Positions 33,789 through 42,257 of a DNA stretch of 64,000 nucleotides are shown in pieces. The number at the start of each line of letters is the position of its first letter. Within the stretch, counting starts at the first letter, position 1. Under the pieces are notes generated by a model. That model had not been told where the DNA came from. It saw nothing but the letters and a program-made list of their open reading frames with translations, and searched no databases. Both the position numbers and the translations under genes were made by a program. Source of the DNA: Actinomycetes bacterium (lineage in GTDB: Bacteria; Actinomycetota; Acidimicrobiia; Acidimicrobiales; Ilumatobacteraceae); NCBI GenBank assembly GCA_025359865.1, contig JANYDH010000103.1:1-64000 (forward strand). The letters are read 5' to 3'.

Positions 33789-34165
33789 CAAGCTGTCGCG
33801 CAATGCGGGAGGGGTTGGCGGTACTCGATCCCGATCCCGATCCCGATCCCGGCCGTGCGGTCGCGCTGCAGCGTGAACGTTCGGTGCATGACAGGGGGCG
33901 TGTGGTGGAAGTCTGGATCAGCGACCGCGGTGGCTGTGCGGGCAGGATCGCGTCGACTTTCATGTCGCTAGCCCCGATAACTCGACGCGACTCGGCATCG
34001 CAACAGCGGGTAGGTCCGGCGGGCGGGCTGTGAGTCGATGACGTCGCGCCGGCCTGTGCGGCACAACCACGAGTTCAGCAACAACCATGACGCCTTTGCC
34101 GACAACATGCCCAGACGGCCAACGCCATCCCAAACCCCACCGGACGGCATTTTGCGATGGCCTGT
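33789..34165. repeat. MITE-like dispersed repeat, copy 3 (inverted)
   Basis: Reverse-complement copy of the element at 43-450, matching over about 375 bp with the same blocks in order: TGTCGC(A/G)(A/C)AATGC end cores, GGGATC hexamer run (four units here, longer than in copy 1), the CACGCTGCAG block, the TCGCGTCGA hairpin and the second end core near 34150. The outermost 20 or so bases of each terminal repeat have diverged. It lies within the tRNA-Glu island. Confidence 0.75.
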
Positions 34166-34187
34166 AAAGCGACCCGAAGACGCTGGA

Positions 34188-34239
34188 GTAGACCCTCACC
34201 CGACACCGGCTGGGGGAACCGGTGAGGGAGAGGGTCTAC
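34188..34239. repeat. Imperfect REP-like palindrome
   Basis: GTAGACCCTCACC and its near reverse complement (GGTGAGGGAGAGGGTCTAC) enclose a CCGG-bounded loop. GTAGACCCTC/GAGGGTCTAC pair perfectly. The CCTCACCC/GGTGAGGG make-up resembles repetitive extragenic palindromes. It sits between repeat copy 3 and the lysozyme-like fragment. Confidence 0.5.
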
Positions 34240-34259
34240 GAATTGGCGGGTGGACAGGG

Positions 34260-34511
34260 TTAGCAGGTGTGCCGTCTGGTCCTCCAGGGGCCACTACCCG
34301 CCTGCTCCCATAACGCGCGGGCGAGCGCCCGCATGTTCAACTGGGTGAGCCCGTACGACCGGTCGCGGCCGCGGCCGTTGTACGCGGCCGGATCACCATG
34401 CGATTCGCGCCGCACCATGCACGACAACCACCGCCAGTCCGATTCGGGCCAGCCGGCGTCGAGCGCCATCTGATGCGATTGCTCGACCTCCGGGCGGGAC
34501 CACACCCACAC
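34260..34511 (-). pseudogene. Lytic transglycosylase (SLT-like) fragment
   Basis: The frame WLSCMVRRESHGDPAAYN, then RSYGLTQLNMRALARALWEQ, matches the catalytic region of lysozyme-like SLT transglycosylases; the Glu of RRESHGDP would be the acid. Such domains cut peptidoglycan and occur in phage tail and conjugation proteins. GTG 34511 is the first usable start, but homologous-looking sequence including a hydrophobic segment (AAAAVVAIL) continues upstream to a stop near 34630 with no clear start. A 5'-truncated or leader-less remnant is most likely. Confidence 0.55.
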
Positions 34512-34744
34512 CGCCGGTCGGCCGGTGGTGAACGCGTCGTACGCGGCCTGCTGGTCCGGGGTGAATCGGGTGATCGTGAGGATCGCGACGACCGCAGCCG
34601 CCGCCCCTGCATTGCCGGGCGAACGGGATCGTCACCGCACCGGTCTAGCTCTCGCAACATTCGGCAAGGCGATCGTCACCTCAAAGGAGTTACAGGCGAC
34701 ACTCGCAGTCGGCCGTCAGCAGATTCCACCGCCGCCGCTAGCGG

Positions 34745-34890
34745 TCTGACCGTCCGGCGAAACCCCCGACCGGGTGGCCAGCAGCACGTTGAGTAGATCC
34801 TGCGCGTCGCGTTTGCCGCCGCGCACGGTGCGGACCGTCTGACGGCGTTGCCCGGTCACACGGTCACGGCTGGTGCTGATCAGGGTGTGC
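34745..34890 (-). pseudogene. Tyrosine integrase N-terminal fragment
   Basis: The minus-strand frame contains RDRVTGQRRQTVRTVRGGKR followed by DAQDLLNVLLA, the recognisable end of the arm-type DNA-binding domain that begins phage and island integrases (pattern: D-VTG-RRQ-S-TVRG-KR-A---L--L). The frame then leaves the family and stops near 34705. No core-binding or catalytic domain follows. Its place right beside tRNA-Glu fits an integrase next to its attachment site. Confidence 0.55.
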
Positions 34891-34922
34891 GTTGTGACCG
34901 ATCGGTGATTTTGTAACAGGAA

Positions 34923-34956
34923 AGAGGCTGTACACGCTAGTGCGGGTACAGCCTCT
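34923..34956 (-). terminator. Probable terminator of tRNA-Glu
   Basis: Perfect 11-bp arms (AGAGGCTGTAC / GTACAGCCTCT) around a 12-nt loop, 18 bp past the tRNA-Glu 3' end; on the minus strand the stem is followed by TTCCTGTT. The U-run is short, so termination efficiency is uncertain. Confidence 0.6.
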
Positions 34957-34974
34957 GACCTGGGCTTTCTTTGG

Positions 34975-35047
34975 CAGCCCCAACGGGATTCGAACCCGTG
35001 CCGCCACCTTGAGAGGGTGGTGTCCTAGGCCACTAGACGATGGGGCC
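34975..35047 (-). tRNA. tRNA-Glu (anticodon CTC)
   Basis: 73-nt cloverleaf on the minus strand. The acceptor GGCCCCA pairs with TGGGGCT (one G-U), the anticodon stem CCACC/GGTGG closes the loop CTCTCAA giving CTC, and the T arm is CGGGTTCGAATCCCG. CCA is not encoded. Its 3' 38 bases are duplicated at 32911-32948, so it served as an integration site. Confidence 0.93.
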
Positions 35048-35092
35048 GTGCAAGTAGCCCCGGCAATCTACCAATCGAGACGCCCTGGACCA

Positions 35093-35153
35093 ACCGGTAA
35101 ACGACCCGACCGGTAAACGACCCGACCGGTAAACGACCCGACCGGTAAACGAC
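35093..35153. repeat. 16-bp tandem repeat between two tRNA genes
   Basis: ACCGGTAAACGACCCG repeated 3.8 times with no mismatches, between the tRNA-Gln terminator hairpin and tRNA-Glu. Each unit contains ACCGGT. Slippage or phased protein-binding sites are both possible. Confidence 0.8.
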
Positions 35154-35156
35154 GAT

Positions 35157-35179
35157 GGCCGGTCCTTGAAGGACCGGCC
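35157..35179 (-). terminator. Probable terminator of tRNA-Gln
   Basis: Perfect 10-bp arms GGCCGGTCCT / AGGACCGGCC with a 3-nt loop, 11 bp past the tRNA-Gln 3' end on the minus strand; followed by ATCGTCGTTT, which is only weakly U-rich. Confidence 0.6.
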
Positions 35180-35190
35180 AATCGTATGAG

Positions 35191-35262
35191 CTGGGGAGCA
35201 AGGAATCGAACCCTGAATAACAGTACCAGAAACTGCTGTGTTGCCAGTTACACCACTCCCCA
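35191..35262 (-). tRNA. tRNA-Gln (anticodon CTG)
   Basis: 72-nt cloverleaf on the minus strand. Acceptor TGGGGAG pairs with CTCCCCA; anticodon stem GCAGT/ACTGT closes loop TTCTGGT giving CTG; T arm contains GGTTCGATTCC. CCA is not encoded. It lies next to tRNA-Glu and gltX. Confidence 0.93.
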
Positions 35263-35324
35263 TCGGTCGCCCGGTGGAACGCCAAAGTCTAGCGGATCGG
35301 GTGCCACCGGCACACCGGTGATTC

Positions 35325-36140
35325 TCAACCGGTGAGCAAAAGCAAGCGACGAAACCCGATCAACCGGCCGACGGCAATTCCCGCAGCCTCCTCGAACTCG
35401 CGCAGGTACGCGGCACCCCCCTGGACCGGGCTGGTACGCGTCGGCGACACATACGCAATGAGACCGAGCTCTTGTGCGATCAATCGAATGCGCAGCGAGT
35501 GGAACGGGTCGCTGACCAGGAGCACGTTCTTCACGCCCCGATCGGCCAGCAGTTGGTTCACGCCGACGAGTGAGTCGTACGAGTTGTGACCCACCGACTC
35601 GCGCAAGATTGCCGAGTCGGCAACACCCTGCTCGATCAGGTAATCGGCCGAGGCATCGGCTTCGGTGAAGCGGTCGCCGGGAAGTTTGCCTCCGGTGACC
35701 ACCACGATCGGGGCGAATCCGGCGTTCCACAAGTCGACGGCGTGATCCAGTCGGGCTTGGAGCTGCGGCGAGGGCCGTCCGTCGTACTGGGCGGCTCCCA
35801 TCACCACGATCGCGCCGACCGGTCGGGCCTGGTCGCTGCGTCCGGTCGTCCACACCTGGAACACCGTGACGCCGTAGTAGGCCACAGCGGCGACCACGAG
35901 CACGATCATCGCACGGATGATCCGACGGCGCCACGGATGGAGCTGTTGGCTGCGAGGCCCCGCCACGATCGGTACACCACCGATGGGGGTGTCACCGGTC
36001 GCAGCCGTGTCCACGGTCGCAGCCGTGTCCACGGTCTCGTCCGTCGCGCGACCCTCGCCCGGATGATCACCGGTACTGCGGGCGACGAGCGCGGCGAGTC
36101 CGGTGCGGTCGACCTCGTCGTCGCGAAAAGCTCCGCTCAT
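35325..36140 (-). CDS. YdcF/ElyC/SanA family (DUF218) membrane protein
   Basis: Protein of 271 residues: a cytoplasmic acidic leader, one transmembrane segment (about 76-95, [17 protein letters not shown]), then a DUF218 domain with [33 protein letters not shown] and [15 protein letters not shown]218 proteins (ElyC, SanA, YdcF) are linked to cell-envelope integrity and peptidoglycan lipid carriers; the exact reaction is not known. An 18-bp direct repeat in the leader codes VDTAAT twice. The start at 36140 has GGGGGAG upstream and overlaps the gltX stop (ATGA), so it is co-transcribed with gltX. Confidence 0.88.
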   Translation of the reverse strand: MSGAFRDDEVDRTGLAALVARSTGDHPGEGRATDETVDTAATVDTAATGDTPIGGVPIVAGPRSQQLHPWRRRIIRAMIVLVVAAVAYYGVTVFQVWTTGRSDQARPVGAIVVMGAAQYDGRPSPQLQARLDHAVDLWNAGFAPIVVVTGGKLPGDRFTEADASADYLIEQGVADSAILRESVGHNSYDSLVGVNQLLADRGVKNVLLVSDPFHSLRIRLIAQELGLIAYVSPTRTSPVQGGAAYLREFEEAAGIAVGRLIGFRRLLLLTG

Positions 36141-37549
36141 GCTCCCCCGGTGAGCGTCCGGCCCACGTGCAGCCGACGCAACACCTCGTCGCGCCCGAGC
36201 AACTCGAGCGACTCGAACAACGGCGGACCAACCGTACGCCCCGTGACCGCCACCCTCACCGGGGCCTGCGCCTTGCCAAGCTTCAGGCCATGCGCTTCGG
36301 CCACCCGCTCGAATGCGGTCTTGATCGACTCCGCCACCCACTCCCCCGCCGCGAACGACTCGATCGTCGAGACCAAGACCAAATCCGCGTCGGCCGACCG
36401 GAGCACCTTGGTGACGCTCGCTTCGTCCATCACCGGATCGGCCAGGAACAGAAAATCGATCATCCCCGGGGCTTCGGCCAGCGTAACGATACGGGTCTGC
36501 ACGAGGGGGGCCATTGCCACCAGCACATCCTGGTTCCACACCGCTTCGGGATGGGCCTCACGCCAGATCGCCAACCACGGCTCGATCGCGTTCACGAAGT
36601 CGTCGACGGGCAGCGCTCGGATGTACTCGCCGTTAAACGCCGCCAACTTCTTGAGGTCGAAGAACGCAGGCGAATGGGTGACGTCTTCGAGGCGGAAGTT
36701 CTGCTCGATCGTTGCCCACGGAACGATCTCGGTGTCACCCTTCGGCGCCCAGCCCAGCGTCATCAGATAGTTCACCATCGCGTCGGACAGGTAACCCTCG
36801 TCGCGGAAGCTTTCGAGCGCCACCTTGTCGCGCCGCTTCGAGATCTTCTTGCGCTGCTCGTTGACCAGTACCGGTACGTGCGCCCACACCGGTGGAGTCT
36901 CGCCGAGTGCATTCCACAGCATCTGTTGTTTTGGTGTGTTCGGCAGATGCTCCTCGGCGCGGATGACATGGCTGATCCGCATCGTGATGTCATCGACCAC
37001 GTTGGCGAGCATGAACATCGGGCTACCGTTGCCGCGCAGAAGGACGAAGTCTTCGATGGTGTCGTTGTCGAACGTGACCCCGCCACGCACGGCGTCGTGA
37101 ACAACCGTAGAACCCGATGGCACTCGAAAGCGCATCGCCCGCCCCGGACCCGGAGCGACCCCTCGGTCGCGGGAGTAGCCGTCGTAGCCCGGCTTACCAT
37201 TTGCTTTGGAGCGCTCTTGGATCTGCTCGGGGGTGAGATCGCAGTAGTAGGCATGACCGGCCGCGTACAAGCGGTTCGCCGCAGCGAGGTGTTCCGTGGC
37301 GAAGTTGCTCTGCAGGTATGGCCCTTCGAAGGCCGGGTCATCGCTGTGGATGCCGATCCACGCAAGAGCATCGACGATGCCCTGGTTCCACTCCGGCCGG
37401 TTACGGGCTTCGTCGGTGTCTTCGATCCGCAGCACGAATGTGCCACCGAGGCGCTTGGCGAGCGCCCAGTTGTACAGGGCGGTGCGGGCGCCGCCGACGT
37501 GGAAGAACCCAGTCGGTGACGGCGCAATGCGAAAGCGGGGGGTACTCAT
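36137..37549 (-). CDS. gltX: Glutamyl-tRNA synthetase
   Basis: Class I synthetase of 470 residues that charges tRNA-Glu and, in bacteria lacking GlnRS, also tRNA-Gln as a substrate for GatCAB. HIGH-type motif [15 protein letters not shown] (about 9-23), IEDTDEAR, and KMSKS-type KKISKRRD (about 240). Length is typical. It lies a few hundred bases from genes for both tRNA-Gln(CTG) and tRNA-Glu(CTC), all on the same strand, which fits a non-discriminating enzyme clustered with both substrates. Whether it is non-discriminating is inference; no glnS is visible in the window. Confidence 0.96.
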   Translation of the reverse strand: MSTPRFRIAPSPTGFFHVGGARTALYNWALAKRLGGTFVLRIEDTDEARNRPEWNQGIVDALAWIGIHSDDPAFEGPYLQSNFATEHLAAANRLYAAGHAYYCDLTPEQIQERSKANGKPGYDGYSRDRGVAPGPGRAMRFRVPSGSTVVHDAVRGGVTFDNDTIEDFVLLRGNGSPMFMLANVVDDITMRISHVIRAEEHLPNTPKQQMLWNALGETPPVWAHVPVLVNEQRKKISKRRDKVALESFRDEGYLSDAMVNYLMTLGWAPKGDTEIVPWATIEQNFRLEDVTHSPAFFDLKKLAAFNGEYIRALPVDDFVNAIEPWLAIWREAHPEAVWNQDVLVAMAPLVQTRIVTLAEAPGMIDFLFLADPVMDEASVTKVLRSADADLVLVSTIESFAAGEWVAESIKTAFERVAEAHGLKLGKAQAPVRVAVTGRTVGPPLFESLELLGRDEVLRRLHVGRTLTGGA

Positions 37550-37575
37550 GATCGTGTCAAGGCTAGCGACGGGGT

Positions 37576-40500
37576 CTAACGAGTGGCGTTGCGATCACTG
37601 TCTCGGTGGGAGCTGAGCGAGAGGTTGCGAACCTGTCGAAGCGCCACGGTGAGTGTGGTCATGTCGAAGTGGTCCGACCGGCGGATCTCGGTGAGCATCC
37701 GGCTCATCCGCGAAACAGCCCGCTCGTTGACAGCAGCCCATATGTCGACCGAGCCCAAGTGCAGCGCCCCCTCAGTCAGGTCGGCGATCACCGAGAGCAG
37801 ATCATCGCGGAGTGCGGCGCGAGCCTGTGTTTGCCAGCGATCGCTACGCGGCAGTGCTCCAATTGCATCCCACAGCCACGGCATGTCGACCGCGTCGAAC
37901 AGGTGCCAATACACACCGGCAACGTCGGGGACCTCCAGTCTGTGAGCGGCCGCCAGTTCCACCATGTCGAATGCCGTATGCAACAGCGGCCGAAGGGCAG
38001 ACCGTTGCGCCAACGTCTCGGGTACGCCCGATGCCAGACGGCCAGCCTCGGTAGCGAACACCACCTCGCGCATCCGACCGCGCAGCACCTGATCGAGATC
38101 ATGCGACAACGCTGTCACACCAGGACGAAACTCCGCGACCACACCGCCGATATCGACCGGTGGCCGACGATGGCGGAGGATCCACGACACGCCCCGTTCG
38201 AGCATTCGTCGCGCCTCGAGGAACAAATCGATCTGCGTATCGAGCTTCACATCGCTTCCAAGCGCCTCGAGTTCGTCCCACAGACCGACCATGTCGAAGA
38301 TGTCCCGACCGGCCACCCACGCACGGGTGATGTCGACGAGGCCGACACCGGTGTCCTCGGTGAGGCGATGATCCGACGTGATCCCGGAGATGTTGACCAT
38401 CTGGTTCCCGATCTGCGTTGCGATGATCTCGCGGCGCAACCGATGCCGGTAGATCTGGACCGCATAGCGATCCCGTAACGGTGTCGGGAAGTACCGCAGC
38501 AACTCGGGTCGCAGATAGGGGTCGTCCGCCAGGCTGCTGTCGACGATGAGCCCGACGTTGGTGATCTTGGTATACGCCAACAGCACCGCGAACTCGGGAG
38601 TGGTGAGACCCATCCCACCGGCCTGGCGCTCGGCGATCTGTTTGTCGGACGGCAGGAACTCGAGCGCACGGTTGAGGTACCCCTCGGACTCGAGTTGGTT
38701 CAGGTACCGCGCGTGCACATTGACGAGTGACAGCGCCTGACGGCGAGCAATGGCCAGTGCCAGCGTTTGGGCGCGGTTGTCATCGAGTACCAGTTCGCCC
38801 ACCTCGTCGGTCATCGAGGCAAGCAGCTCATCGCGCTCGGCCATGTCCATTGCGGTCGAACCCATCACGTCAGACAGCAGAACCTTGATGTTGACCTCGT
38901 GATCGCTGCAGTCGACGCCGGCCGAATTGTCGATCGCATCGGTGTTGATCAGCCCACCGGCGAGCGCGTATTCGATGCGCCCGCGCTGGGTGAAGCCGAG
39001 GTTGCCGCCTTCGCCAACCACCTCGCAACGAAGCTCATGGCCATTGACGCGCAGCCCGTCGTTGGCGCGGTCACCGACATCTGCATGGGTCTCGCCCGCG
39101 GCTTTGACGTAGGTGCCGATGCCACCGTTCCAGAGCACGTCGACCGGTGCGCGAAGGACGGCAGAAAGCAACTCGAGCGGCGTGAACTGCTTGCGCTCGA
39201 CCCCGAGCACACGTTGTGCCTCGGCGGATATCTGGATGCTCTTGGCCGACCGGAGGTAGATGCCCCCACCAACGGAGAGCAGGCTCGAGTCGTAGTCGGC
39301 CCAGCTGCTGCGGGGAAGCCGAAAGAGTCGTTGACGCTCTGCAAACGATGCCACCGGATCAGGGTCGGGGTCGATGAACACATGGCGGTGATCGAATGCT
39401 GCCACCAGCTTGAGATGCGGCGAACGGAGCAACCCGTTGCCGAACACATCGCCCGACATGTCACCGATGCCGACCACGGTGATCGGGTCGCGGTCGGCAT
39501 CCTTGCCGGTCGCGCGGATGTGACGGCGAACGCTTTCCCACGCTCCGCGGGCTGTGATTGCCATCGCTTTGTGGTCGTATCCGACGCTGCCACCCGACGC
39601 AAACGCATCGCCGAGCCAGAAGTTGTAGTCAGCCGAGATGCTATTGGCAACGTCGCTGAACGTGGCCGTGCCCTTGTCGGCTGCGACCACGAGATACGGG
39701 TCGTCGCCATCCAAACGCACCGTGTCGGGTGGTGGGATCACCGATCCATCAGCGAGTGACAAATTGTCGGTGAGGTCGAGTAGGCCAGAAATGAACTCGC
39801 GATAGCAAGCGACTCCCTCAGCGCGAAACGTCTCGGCATCGGTGGTTGGTCGTTTCGGAAAGAAGCCACCCTTGGCCCCGCTGGGCACGATCACGGCATT
39901 CTTCACCATCTGCGCCTTCACGAGACCCAGCACCTCGGTACGGAAGTCCTCGCGCCGGTCACTCCAGCGAATGCCCCCACGAGCGATGCGGCCACCACGA
40001 AGATGGACGCCTTCGACCCTGGGCGAGCAGACCCAGATCTCGTACATCGGACGCGGCAGCGGCAGATCGGGCACCTTCGCCGGATCGAACTTGAACGCCA
40101 TCACTGCTCGGTGCGGCGTACCGTCGCCCGCGCGAAAGACGTTGGTGCGCACGGTCGCATCGACGAGGGCCACCAACGCACGCAGCGTACGGTCGTCATC
40201 CAAACTGGGCACCCCGTCGAGTGCAGCGGCGATCTGCTCACGCAATGCTGCCTCGACGGCTCCTCCAGCGCCACCGCTTCCAGTCCGCAACGCCACGATT
40301 GTGGGGTCGAACCGTTCGCGAAAGATCTGCACCAGTAGCCCGGCGATGGCCCCATGGCGGACCATGGTCGCCTCGATGTACTGCTGGCTGAACGGGAAGC
40401 CCACCTGGCGCAGGTAGCGCGCATAGGCCCGGATGATCTCGACCTCGCGGGCGCTCAACCCACCGACGAGCACAAGTCGGTTGAACCCGTCCACTTCGAT

Positions 40501-41004
40501 CTCGCCGCGGAATGCGGCTTCGAATGCCTGTCGCACGGCAAGCATCTGATCGGCACCCGGCGCGATGCCGTCATTCATCGAGGCAGCGGGGAGGGTGACA
40601 CCGACATCGTGCAGGTGCACTTCAGCGTCGGGACCGCCATCCAGCGGGCTGACCTGAAACCGGAACGATCGCTCGTCGAGCGCGCGGAGCCCCAACTGAT
40701 CGAGCAGCGGCAGGAGGTCAGCCAGCGGTGCCGGCGCGCCGCGACGATAGAACCGGAACCGGAACTCGTCCACGGGTGAGCCGTCGAGGTGCAGCAGTTC
40801 GGTCACCTCTCCCACCCCGCCGTCAGCCAGCGCAGCGACTATGGGGAGATCGAGCGCCGCCGCCGATGGCGCGTTCAACTCGTCGTACCCGGCCGGAATC
40901 ATCGGTCGTAACCGTTCCACCACTGCTGCACGGTCTCCGAGCAGTGCGGCTGTTTGCGATACCCACTGGTCGGAAACTTGACCGACCGCGTTTGACATGC
41001 CCAT
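37576..41004 (-). CDS. NAD-specific glutamate dehydrogenase, large type
   Basis: Enzyme of about 1142 residues converting glutamate to 2-oxoglutarate and ammonia with NAD. The catalytic region has [11 protein letters not shown] (Lys about 380) and the coenzyme region has [16 protein letters not shown], both hallmarks of the large GDH class. The C-terminal helical half ([29 protein letters not shown]) is complete. It lacks roughly 450 residues of N-terminal ACT-like sequence found in the 180-kDa form, and is closer to the 115-kDa class. ATG 41004 is preferred because AGGGG lies 8 nt upstream; 40998 is the alternative. Confidence 0.9.
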   Translation of the reverse strand: MGMSNAVGQVSDQWVSQTAALLGDRAAVVERLRPMIPAGYDELNAPSAAALDLPIVAALADGGVGEVTELLHLDGSPVDEFRFRFYRRGAPAPLADLLPLLDQLGLRALDERSFRFQVSPLDGGPDAEVHLHDVGVTLPAASMNDGIAPGADQMLAVRQAFEAAFRGEIEVDGFNRLVLVGGLSAREVEIIRAYARYLRQVGFPFSQQYIEATMVRHGAIAGLLVQIFRERFDPTIVALRTGSGGAGGAVEAALREQIAAALDGVPSLDDDRTLRALVALVDATVRTNVFRAGDGTPHRAVMAFKFDPAKVPDLPLPRPMYEIWVCSPRVEGVHLRGGRIARGGIRWSDRREDFRTEVLGLVKAQMVKNAVIVPSGAKGGFFPKRPTTDAETFRAEGVACYREFISGLLDLTDNLSLADGSVIPPPDTVRLDGDDPYLVVAADKGTATFSDVANSISADYNFWLGDAFASGGSVGYDHKAMAITARGAWESVRRHIRATGKDADRDPITVVGIGDMSGDVFGNGLLRSPHLKLVAAFDHRHVFIDPDPDPVASFAERQRLFRLPRSSWADYDSSLLSVGGGIYLRSAKSIQISAEAQRVLGVERKQFTPLELLSAVLRAPVDVLWNGGIGTYVKAAGETHADVGDRANDGLRVNGHELRCEVVGEGGNLGFTQRGRIEYALAGGLINTDAIDNSAGVDCSDHEVNIKVLLSDVMGSTAMDMAERDELLASMTDEVGELVLDDNRAQTLALAIARRQALSLVNVHARYLNQLESEGYLNRALEFLPSDKQIAERQAGGMGLTTPEFAVLLAYTKITNVGLIVDSSLADDPYLRPELLRYFPTPLRDRYAVQIYRHRLRREIIATQIGNQMVNISGITSDHRLTEDTGVGLVDITRAWVAGRDIFDMVGLWDELEALGSDVKLDTQIDLFLEARRMLERGVSWILRHRRPPVDIGGVVAEFRPGVTALSHDLDQVLRGRMREVVFATEAGRLASGVPETLAQRSALRPLLHTAFDMVELAAAHRLEVPDVAGVYWHLFDAVDMPWLWDAIGALPRSDRWQTQARAALRDDLLSVIADLTEGALHLGSVDIWAAVNERAVSRMSRMLTEIRRSDHFDMTTLTVALRQVRNLSLSSHRDSDRNATR

Positions 41005-41149
41005 GCGAGTGCCCCTGACAGTGCTACAGACGTCCACCGCACAGTAGCCGTTGACCAGCAAGACATCGTTTGCGATCCTGATGAGCGACTCCAGAGCGCG
41101 ACAGTGCGGCGAAGGCCGCTTAGAGCGCCGAACGTGGTCTGATAGGGGG

Positions 41150-41515
41150 ATGAGTCAACTCAACGTCATAGGCGAAGCTCTCCAGCCATGTTCATACGAC
41201 CCGATGACCGGATACTTCCGCACGGGGTGCTGCGAGAACCACGGTGACGACCCGGGGATGCACGTGGTGTGCGTGGTACTCACCGATGAGTTCCTCGTGT
41301 TCAGTAAGCAGGCCGGCAACGATCTCAGCACCCCGATGCCGCAGTACGGATTCGCCGGCTTGAACCATGGTGACCAATGGTGCCTGTGCGCCTCACGCTG
41401 GCAGGAGGCGTTCGAGGCCGGTTCGGCACCTCGCGTCGTGCTCGCCGCCACCCATCTTTCGGCTCTGGAGTACAGCTCGCTCGCAGATCTTCGGTCTCAT
41501 GCCATCGACGGCTGA
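41150..41515 (+). CDS. DUF2237 family protein
   Basis: Conserved protein of 121 residues. Family marks: NVIGEALQPCSYDPMTGYFR, GCCENHGDDPGMHVVC, GNDLSTPMPQYGFAGL and GDQWCLCASRWQEAF. Several conserved Cys residues suggest metal or redox binding, but the function of DUF2237 is unknown. TAGGGGG lies just before the ATG. It overlaps the next gene by 17 bp. Confidence 0.92.
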   Translation: MSQLNVIGEALQPCSYDPMTGYFRTGCCENHGDDPGMHVVCVVLTDEFLVFSKQAGNDLSTPMPQYGFAGLNHGDQWCLCASRWQEAFEAGSAPRVVLAATHLSALEYSSLADLRSHAIDG

Positions 41516-42191
41516 TCCAGTCGATCACTCGGGCAGCGACAGCGCCACGGCACTGCTCAAGCCGCTCTTGCGCGGTTGGTCGCACGTCGTGTCGTTCTGC
41601 ATCGTTGCCGTGCTGGGGACGACGATGATCGTGACCACTGATGCATCGCCGGTTCAGCGCCTGTGGCTGGTCGTCTACTTGGCGGGCACGCTGAGCATGC
41701 TCGGCGTGTCGGCGCTGTATCACCGGCTGAACTGGACCGACACTGCGAGGGCTCGCATGCGACGCCTCGATCACTCGACGATCTTTCTTGCGATTACCGG
41801 CGCCTACATGCCGGTGGTCACGACTGTGGTGACTGGTTGGCAGCGCCCGACGATCCTGATCGTCGCATGGGTCGGCTCCATCATCGGAATCGCCTTGCAA
41901 TGGCTACCCGTCCACGTACCACGGGCGGCGTTCACCTCCGTCTACGTGCTGGTCGGATGGTGCTCCTCGCTTGCGTTCTCGCAACTCATCGACGGCCTCG
42001 GTCCGGGCGGATTCGCCCTGCTCCTAAGCGGAGGCATCGCCTACACGATCGGTGCCGTGGTCTACGCCGCAAAATGGCCTGATCCTTGGCCGCAGGTGTT
42101 CGGGTATCACGAGGTGTTCCACGCCCTCACCGTGATCGGGGCCGGATGCCATCTCGCGATGATTGCCTTCGCAGTGATCCCGAAGTTCTGA
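41499..42191 (+). CDS. Hemolysin III / PAQR family membrane protein
   Basis: Seven-transmembrane protein of 230 residues. Motifs: LGVSALYHRLNW, ARMRRLDHSTIFLAITGAYMP and GYHEVFHALTVIGAGCHL, the Ser/His/Asp/His set that binds zinc in the YqfA/HlyIII/PAQR family. Members are thought to act as ceramidase-like hydrolases or in membrane lipid homeostasis. The start at 41499 lies within the end of the DUF2237 gene, so they are co-translated. Confidence 0.9.
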   Translation: MPSTADPVDHSGSDSATALLKPLLRGWSHVVSFCIVAVLGTTMIVTTDASPVQRLWLVVYLAGTLSMLGVSALYHRLNWTDTARARMRRLDHSTIFLAITGAYMPVVTTVVTGWQRPTILIVAWVGSIIGIALQWLPVHVPRAAFTSVYVLVGWCSSLAFSQLIDGLGPGGFALLLSGGIAYTIGAVVYAAKWPDPWPQVFGYHEVFHALTVIGAGCHLAMIAFAVIPKF

Positions 42192-42257
42192 CTGGTGTTG
42201 CGTGCTGCCCGACCGTCGCTCAGCCCAGCACGAATGTCGGTCGCTTCGCAGGACGAC

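Larger units (their letters stand above)
32911..35012. mobile_element. Remnant of a tRNA-Glu-integrated element
   Basis: The 38 bases at 32911-32948 are identical to 34975-35012, the 3' part of the tRNA-Glu gene starting exactly at its last base, and both are in the same orientation. This is the arrangement left when an element integrates by site-specific recombination into a tRNA 3' end: the tRNA is restored next to the element and the displaced 3' fragment marks the far end. The 2.1 kb between them holds a hypothetical gene, repeat copy 3, a lysozyme-like fragment and an integrase-like fragment beside the tRNA. No complete integrase remains, so it should be immobile. Confidence 0.7.

Noticed and set aside
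35093-35153. CRISPR array
   Set aside because: 16-bp units are directly contiguous without spacers and no cas genes are present.
36167-37519. 450-codon open frame on the plus strand
   Set aside because: It is antisense to gltX over its whole length; gltX has full synthetase motifs. Long shadow frames are expected in high-GC DNA.
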